This document shows positions 6,481 to 10,588 of a stretch of 10,588 nucleotides of DNA, piece by piece. The notes beneath the pieces are model-generated. The model was not told the DNA's origin, did no database searches, and worked only from the letters and a program-made list of their open reading frames with translations. Source of the stretch: Isohypsibius dastychi (Eukaryota > Tardigrada > Eutardigrada > Parachela > Isohypsibiidae); contig JAQIWT010001489.1 in NCBI GenBank assembly GCA_034696485.1, positions 1-10,588 on the forward strand, written 5' to 3'. Position numbers and translations under genes: made by a program. Within the stretch, counting starts at the first letter, position 1, and every line of letters begins with the position of its first letter.

Positions 6481-7584
6481 ATGCCGGAGGAGAAGCGGCC
6501 ACGAATACCCGGCAAGGTTTATAACGCTGCGGGTGGCGAAATCGACGATGGGCAAGTCAAAAAAGGACGCTGGGAGAGCCCGGCAAAACAAAGAAAAGAA
6601 GAAATGACGAGAGACAATCCACACGCGAATATCAAAGAAGTTATGAAACAAATCAACCAACGATTGCCCGAACGGCCATCCGATGTTAAAAAGTTAAGCA
6701 CGAATGACGTTGACGAGGCCGATGAAGATGACAGTGAGCTACAGCTATATTCTAGACTTGAGTTTGAAACCAAAGTTAGACCAGTCCGGGATAACGATTG
6801 CCTGTGGCGCTTACATGCCGATCTTGATGAGGATTTGAGCACGTCTTACGTAAACACGTTTGAGCTTGTGACAAGCGGGGAGCACCAATCATTTGGCCTA
6901 GCCCTTCGACATCTTCAGCACATGATGGAGAAAGACGCCATTGACCGATACTACATTTTGGATGAGCCGCATTCGTCATGGGCTATTGTTGTATGTGGGA
7001 AAGGAACGGCGTTTTGGGCTGGAGCCACATCGCATACTCGGGCCGCTCTCAAGCAGCGCCAGGTCACATTTAACCTGCCGCTTGCAGTGCGGAGTTCTAG
7101 TATCAATGGCGATGGCAAGCGCGCAACATCGCCTGGGAATGAGCGACCAGTCACACTGCATTTTAAGGGCACATTCCAAGTCAGGGCGATGTTGAGCGCC
7201 TTATTCTCTATTATTAGGAAGGATTCACAAGTCAAGATTATCTGCTCGCACGTTTTCCCGAATTGTACGGTTAAATTGAACTTGCCAAGAGTATTTGAGA
7301 AGTTTTCAAAGAAAACAGGAGAGAGAGTATTTACAACTTCCTTTCGAGGAATTTTTACTGCGGCGAACGAGAGTGATATTGCAACCGCTTTCGCAAGGTC
7401 GAACAAGGAGCAAAATGATGAGTTAAACGCAACATATCTTCGTGAACGCGTGGCCGTCACGAAGGACTTTGACGATGTTGTCAAAAGGGTATTCCCCTCA
7501 AAGAAGCAAGACCAAGAGGAGAACATCTCTGGCGATTCAAACAGCAATGATCTATCTAATCCTTCTCCTGAAGAGGTTTTTTAA
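6481..7584 (+). CDS. DONSON-like (humonlocus family) DNA replication protein
   Basis: Intronless frame of 367 residues starting at an ATG with A at -3. DONSON acts in the nucleus in replication licensing and fork protection; in animals it helps deliver GINS to MCM during assembly of the CMG helicase. Similarity to the family as I recall it is colinear: YSRLEF (90-95) matches the LKTRLLF start of the conserved region; SFGLALRHLQ...RYYIL (137-160) matches the S-F-x-S-L-Y-x-L-L-K...YFYV segment; CGKGTAFWAGATSHTRAALK (172-191) and VTFNLPL (195-201) match the G..G...A.ISPTTRGLRE and IEFSLPL blocks; VTLHFKGTFQVRAMLSAL (224-241) matches the VLVKG...LLNFL strand-helix; and FTTSFRGIFTAANESDIATA (284-303) matches the [20 protein letters not shown] block. 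Residues 1-85 are charged and probably disordered. It is shorter than animal DONSON (over 500 residues), mainly at the N-terminus. Confidence 0.75.
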   Translation: MPEEKRPRIPGKVYNAAGGEIDDGQVKKGRWESPAKQRKEEMTRDNPHANIKEVMKQINQRLPERPSDVKKLSTNDVDEADEDDSELQLYSRLEFETKVRPVRDNDCLWRLHADLDEDLSTSYVNTFELVTSGEHQSFGLALRHLQHMMEKDAIDRYYILDEPHSSWAIVVCGKGTAFWAGATSHTRAALKQRQVTFNLPLAVRSSSINGDGKRATSPGNERPVTLHFKGTFQVRAMLSALFSIIRKDSQVKIICSHVFPNCTVKLNLPRVFEKFSKKTGERVFTTSFRGIFTAANESDIATAFARSNKEQNDELNATYLRERVAVTKDFDDVVKRVFPSKKQDQEENISGDSNSNDLSNPSPEEVF

Positions 7585-8584
7585 TACCAGTTCGCTATAA
7601 AGAAAATGCTTAAGAATCCTCAGAAGAGGAGGTAGTTTTAAGAATGGGTTGAGCCGCCTGGCAATTAAAAATTGGTTAGTTGAATATCACACAAACTAGT
7701 GACTGTTGAAATCAAGCCGAGCTCAGAAGGAAGGCAGACTGGTATAATCTTGCATCGCGTGTGGTTAGACACGCTCAGAAAAATAAACATCCAGTGATTT
7801 TCGTCAAGGCTCGGCTCGAAACACTGAGGTCACTACGTTTTTAATGAAAAAGTCCATCAGAGATCTTGGTGGAAATGCTCGTCAGCCTCCTGCACGCTTG
7901 CTTTCGCAACCATGCATTCGTCAAGAGTAGCAACTATATACCTATTTCTTCACAGGACTTGAAAGGGTTCTAGCGTAAAAACTCACTCATAAGATTCTGT
8001 GGTCAACTTGCTGGGTTAGTTGAAATCCAAGCGAAATATCCGAGTACGGAGGATCCGACAAGAAGTTAAAAGGGTATAATCACTGGAAGTCATTAGACCG
8101 TCGTGTATAAAGTTATCTTCATTTCCATCCTTTGCTCGTTTCCGATAAACAACTCACCTCCTCAATTTGATGAAGCGTCATCATAAACCTTTTTTCTGCA
8201 AGGTTGTATCGTGAGTATGACTCGTTCACACCCCAGAGAATGAGTCGAGTGTGGCCTTAAGTCTCACGAAACCGTGCTATAGCTTCCGCAAGCTTTGGTA
8301 TGCAAGCCAAAAAGAACAAAACGTCCTCTTCAATTCACAAACTCGCGAAAACACGGGTTCTCTCCGGTCGTTGTCTGGTCTACGAATTATGGACATGGCA
8401 AGGCTCAAGACTGAAGCCTCGTGAGAGGCCTCATTCTTCCACCGAGACACGTATATGAGACTCGCAGAGATTTTGTCGACCGATCACGATCCCCACGTTT
8501 GTAACTCTCAGACACCGCGAACGTACCTCAGCTCCTACACCTGCAGACGGTAAAGTCAGTTGTGTTGCCAAATATGAACTGAGA
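7585..8584. other. gene-free stretch downstream of the DONSON-like gene
   Basis: No frame longer than about 70 codons with an ATG start stands out. Visible structure is minor: a 5-bp hairpin with AGAA loop at about 7615-7628 soon after the stop codon, an 8-bp inverted pair AGCCGAGC (7715-7722) and GCTCGGCT (7809-7816), a hairpin AGCTT-CCGC-AAGCT at 8281-8294, and a pair of weak direct repeats (ggttagttga...gttgaaatc...aagc...ggtataatc) at about 7673-7748 and 8012-8080. The early part is presumably 3' UTR. Confidence 0.55.
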
Positions 8585-9133
8585 ATGGCCAAGGGTGTAG
8601 AGGGCTTCCAGGTACTCGGCGCCAAATCGCTATCGCACTGACTCTGCAATAGTCACTAACAAAGCACCAGACAGTTCTAGAACCGAAGCAAGGCCTTCTG
8701 AAACCAGCATGCCCACACACCTTGGAGTAAACCAAGGCGGGACTCGCCTTAGGGTGTCCCGTCCGGCTTCGCCCCAGCCCAGCGCTGCCTCGCTCGTCAG
8801 CCGGTTTGCTGTGCTTTACCTCGAGGCCATGGTTCCCGACCCTTGCCGAATGGAAACTTGGGGACTCACTCCGCGCACGCTGCTCCATGATGATGGAGAA
8901 GCCGAAAAGTTGTGATTTTGATTTGACCCAAGAAATCAGTGGAGCATCATACGAGTTACGTAGCTTAAAGATCGTACTGCGCGCGAACTTGATCCAGTGG
9001 CCAGGGAAATTTAGAATTCACAAATTCAATTTCTTGGAAATGGGGAGCGCTACAGCACTGGGATTTGGCGGATAACGCTGAGACGGTGACTGTGTCGGGT
9101 CACGCCACGTTCTTGGACAACGAGGCCGACTAG
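8585..9133 (+). CDS. tentative small four-exon gene (or structured transcript)
   Basis: A speculative model joins four open pieces in frame: exon 8585-8611 (ATG GCC, A at -3, donor CAG|GTACTC), 8653-8726 (acceptor CTGACTCTGCAATAG; donor GA|GTAAAC), 8801-8911 (acceptor GTCAG; donor TT|GTGATT) and 8998-9133 (acceptor GATCCAG; stop TAG). The product would be 115 residues. The last exon has the most protein-like reading, ending ADNAETVTVSGHATFLDNEAD minus its first residue. Only the first acceptor resembles the local intron signature; the others lack a clear branch site and pyrimidine tract, and introns of 41, 74 and 86 nt are short. Each junction fits frame with 1-in-3 odds, and I chose among several sites. 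No family is recognised. Confidence 0.17.
8720..8753 (+). other. mutually exclusive hairpins in a GC-rich segment
   Basis: CCTTGG (8720-8725) can pair with CCAAGG (8732-8737) around an AGTAAA loop. Alternatively AAGGCG (8734-8739) pairs perfectly with CGCCTT (8745-8750) around GGACT, with CC (8732-8733) pairing GG (8752-8753) across a bulged A. Both cannot form together. This suggests, but does not prove, a structured RNA. Confidence 0.3.
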
Positions 9134-10419
9134 CGACGAAACGGAGGACCTCCTTTGGTCCAGTTTTGTTGGAAGGTTTCCAACCATGAGACCTTAAGAC
9201 GCCAGAGACCTAGACTCGTACTGGGTTTAAACAGCGTTGGTCTTGTTCCGGTATGGTAGCAAGTCTCGGCACCATCGCGTGACTGGAAGTTCGAGCGACG
9301 CGGAATGGAGGTCACCAAACCAGAACGGGCAGAGTTAGAGAACAGCGTAAGTACCATAAGAGACCGCGCCCGATGACTATAAAGCATCTACGCATGATTG
9401 TCTCGTAAGAGACGTGATTAAACTCATGCGATTCTCACACTGTATTAGGGCTGCATAAATTTCTTTATCGGAAACCTGATGACTGACAACTAATTTTTAC
9501 TAGGATATCATGGGCTGCCCCAACGCCAAGTTTCTGTCAAACGCCAAGCCATGGAGCTAATATTCCATTCTATCCGTGCAAACTCGAGTGCAATAAGCTT
9601 CATTTAAGCATGATATGTTGCGAACTTTTACATATATCGGCCGATCAGCTTTAGGATGCTACCCTCGCCGTGAATGACTTCTAGGAATCGATTCGATAAG
9701 TCCAATGCGTAATTGAAACCTCTGTGGAGTTTTAGGCTGCCTCACCATGCGATAGAGCTGTTCTAGGCCGGATCCATGTTTATGGCATCCGAGCTTGACT
9801 GACGGATAATCAAACGGGGAAATATTACCATAGTACTAAATTCAGGCAATTGTCATCAAATAATTGCAGAACCCACAGGCAGCATGGTTTGAATATAATA
9901 AAGAATCCCAACAGGTATACATCTCGCACGGAAGGATGTATAATCCACATCCAAACAGTTTGATAGTCCTTTCTAAGGTACACCTCGAGATAGCCCTACC
10001 TCGAGATAGCTCTACCGGATACAAGCCATTAAACAATCGTCCACTGATCATTAAGGACAAGACTTCAGAAACCGAATCCCAAATGGTTTTATATTATCGT
10101 GTTAAATGCACCTTCCTGCCGCATATAACCAAGCAATATCCAAATCGAAAATGTACCGCATCAGCCGAGAAAGTCTCTCTCGAAGCAAAAATAGTTTCCG
10201 CGAGTAAACGAACCGTCTTTGGAACTCGCACGCGCATACGGGACATGCGCAATTGTGGATTTATATCAAAGAAATGGCGGATGGGGCATCTCTAAACAAA
10301 AATAATGCGCTATCTTATACCTCTACAGTAATTGTCATCATAATCAAACCGTATTCGTACAAGGTAGGAAAGAGGAAGTCTCTTGGCCGTTTCTTACAAG
10401 TCGCCATACTCGTCGATTC
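9134..10419. other. gene-free stretch with short repeats and one ATG-less open frame
   Basis: No confident gene. Features seen: the palindromic GGAGG-A-CCTCC at 9143-9153; a perfect 7-bp hairpin GTTGGAA-GGT-TTCCAAC at 9168-9184; an acceptor-like stretch CTGACAACTAATTTTTACTAG ending at 9503 (its first base omitted gives the CTAAT branch-like core), followed by a 34-codon open stretch to TAA at 9607; and a frame of 143 codons (9864-10295) that begins with TTG and has its first ATG 24 codons in. The last frame carries a 16-bp tandem duplication, not a multiple of three, which argues against coding. Confidence 0.5.
9982..10013. repeat. 16-bp tandem duplication
   Basis: acctcgagatagccct (9982-9997) is followed directly by acctcgagatagctct (9998-10013), with one mismatch. 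The near identity suggests a recent slippage or duplication event in non-coding DNA. Confidence 0.8.
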
Positions 10420-10587
10420 TCAAGCGCTATTGAACCATTTATCGTATTCGTGGAAGGATCTACTTGAGCTTGACGCACTCGTAAGCCCTTCGTCGTCTTC
10501 AGGGAGGTCAACATATATCAATTCCGCTGACCGTTGGACGGATAGGCGGCCACAAGACGACATTCGCATCAGGAGAATCGATGACGG
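10420..10587 (-). CDS. possible C-terminus of a gene running off the right edge (partial)
   Basis: On the minus strand one frame is open from the window edge to a TGA at 10422-10420, 55 residues. The second half is acidic and Ser-rich (ELIYVDLPEDDEGLTSASSS, then a Phe/His/Tyr/Trp-containing tail ending KWFNSA), which reads more like real protein than translated spacer. It has internal Met codons near the edge, so it could also be a short complete frame. A chance open run of 55 codons is not rare, and a plus-strand acceptor-like signal overlaps it at 10527-10545. No family recognised. Confidence 0.3.
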   Translation of the reverse strand, partial: PSSILLMRMSSCGRLSVQRSAELIYVDLPEDDEGLTSASSSSRSFHEYDKWFNSA

Positions 10588-10588
10588 A

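Noticed and set aside
6481-6680. HMG-box-like reading of residues 30-70 of the DONSON-like protein
   Set aside because: Only the NP.A...EV.K.I pattern of one helix is suggestive; the remaining HMG-box aromatic positions are absent.
6951-7547. 198-codon minus-strand frame
   Set aside because: Antisense to the DONSON-like gene, whose plus-strand translation matches a family in five colinear blocks.
8556-8888. Minus-strand 110-codon frame with Arg/Ser/Gly-rich product
   Set aside because: High GC lowers stop frequency here; the translation looks like shadow sequence and no family is recognised.
8570-8900. SRP RNA, RNase P RNA or spliceosomal snRNA in the GC-rich segment
   Set aside because: None of the conserved core motifs of these RNAs that I know were found on either strand.
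9864-10295. 143-codon plus-strand frame
   Set aside because: TTG start, first ATG 24 codons in, and a 16-bp non-triplet tandem duplication inside it; a spliced exon is possible but unsupported.

Overview
The window looks like nuclear DNA of a eukaryote, most likely a unicellular alga or other protist. Evidence: two genes appear to contain spliceosomal introns, genes are well spaced with no operon spacing, starts are ATG in purine-rich contexts, and two products belong to eukaryotic families (a TRIC-type cation channel and a DONSON-type replication factor). Several long open frames begin with TTG or GTG and make sense only after moving the start to an ATG or adding an intron. The species cannot be named from this sequence.

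Layout. 2-67: probable C-terminal tail of a + strand gene entering from the left. 292-2122 (-): a Ser/Arg-rich coiled-coil protein carrying three copies of a short FY..NP.K...LK.KLL.KYG domain; the reading frame is split in two, almost certainly by an intron ending at 901. 2123-3206: no confident gene, but a degenerate 36-bp minisatellite (2406-2664) and an orphan TATA-like box (3011-3020). 3207-4095 (-): TRIC-like channel with a first exon of 52 nt and a 175-nt intron, giving a 237-residue protein. 4096-4999: divergent intergenic region with a long ATG-less open frame and a perfect 14-bp palindrome. 5000-5740 (+): intronless SDR-fold protein that seems to have lost the Ser/Tyr/Lys active site. 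6481-7584 (+): DONSON homologue with an exact E2F-type site about 70 bp upstream of its ATG. 7585-10419: nearly 2.8 kb without a confident gene; it holds a GC-richer segment (8585-9133) that may be a small multi-exon gene or a structured transcript. 10420-10587 (-): possible C-terminus of a gene running off the right edge.

The genes do not form one obvious pathway. The strongest results are the DONSON identification with its S-phase-type promoter element, the TRIC channel with its concealed first exon, and the three-domain protein whose halves are joined by an intron. The two introns share a very similar 3' end (CTGAC branch-like motif 17-18 nt before the AG), which serves as a local rule for gene finding. 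I found no evidence of a mobile element, CRISPR array, virus, tRNA or rRNA.
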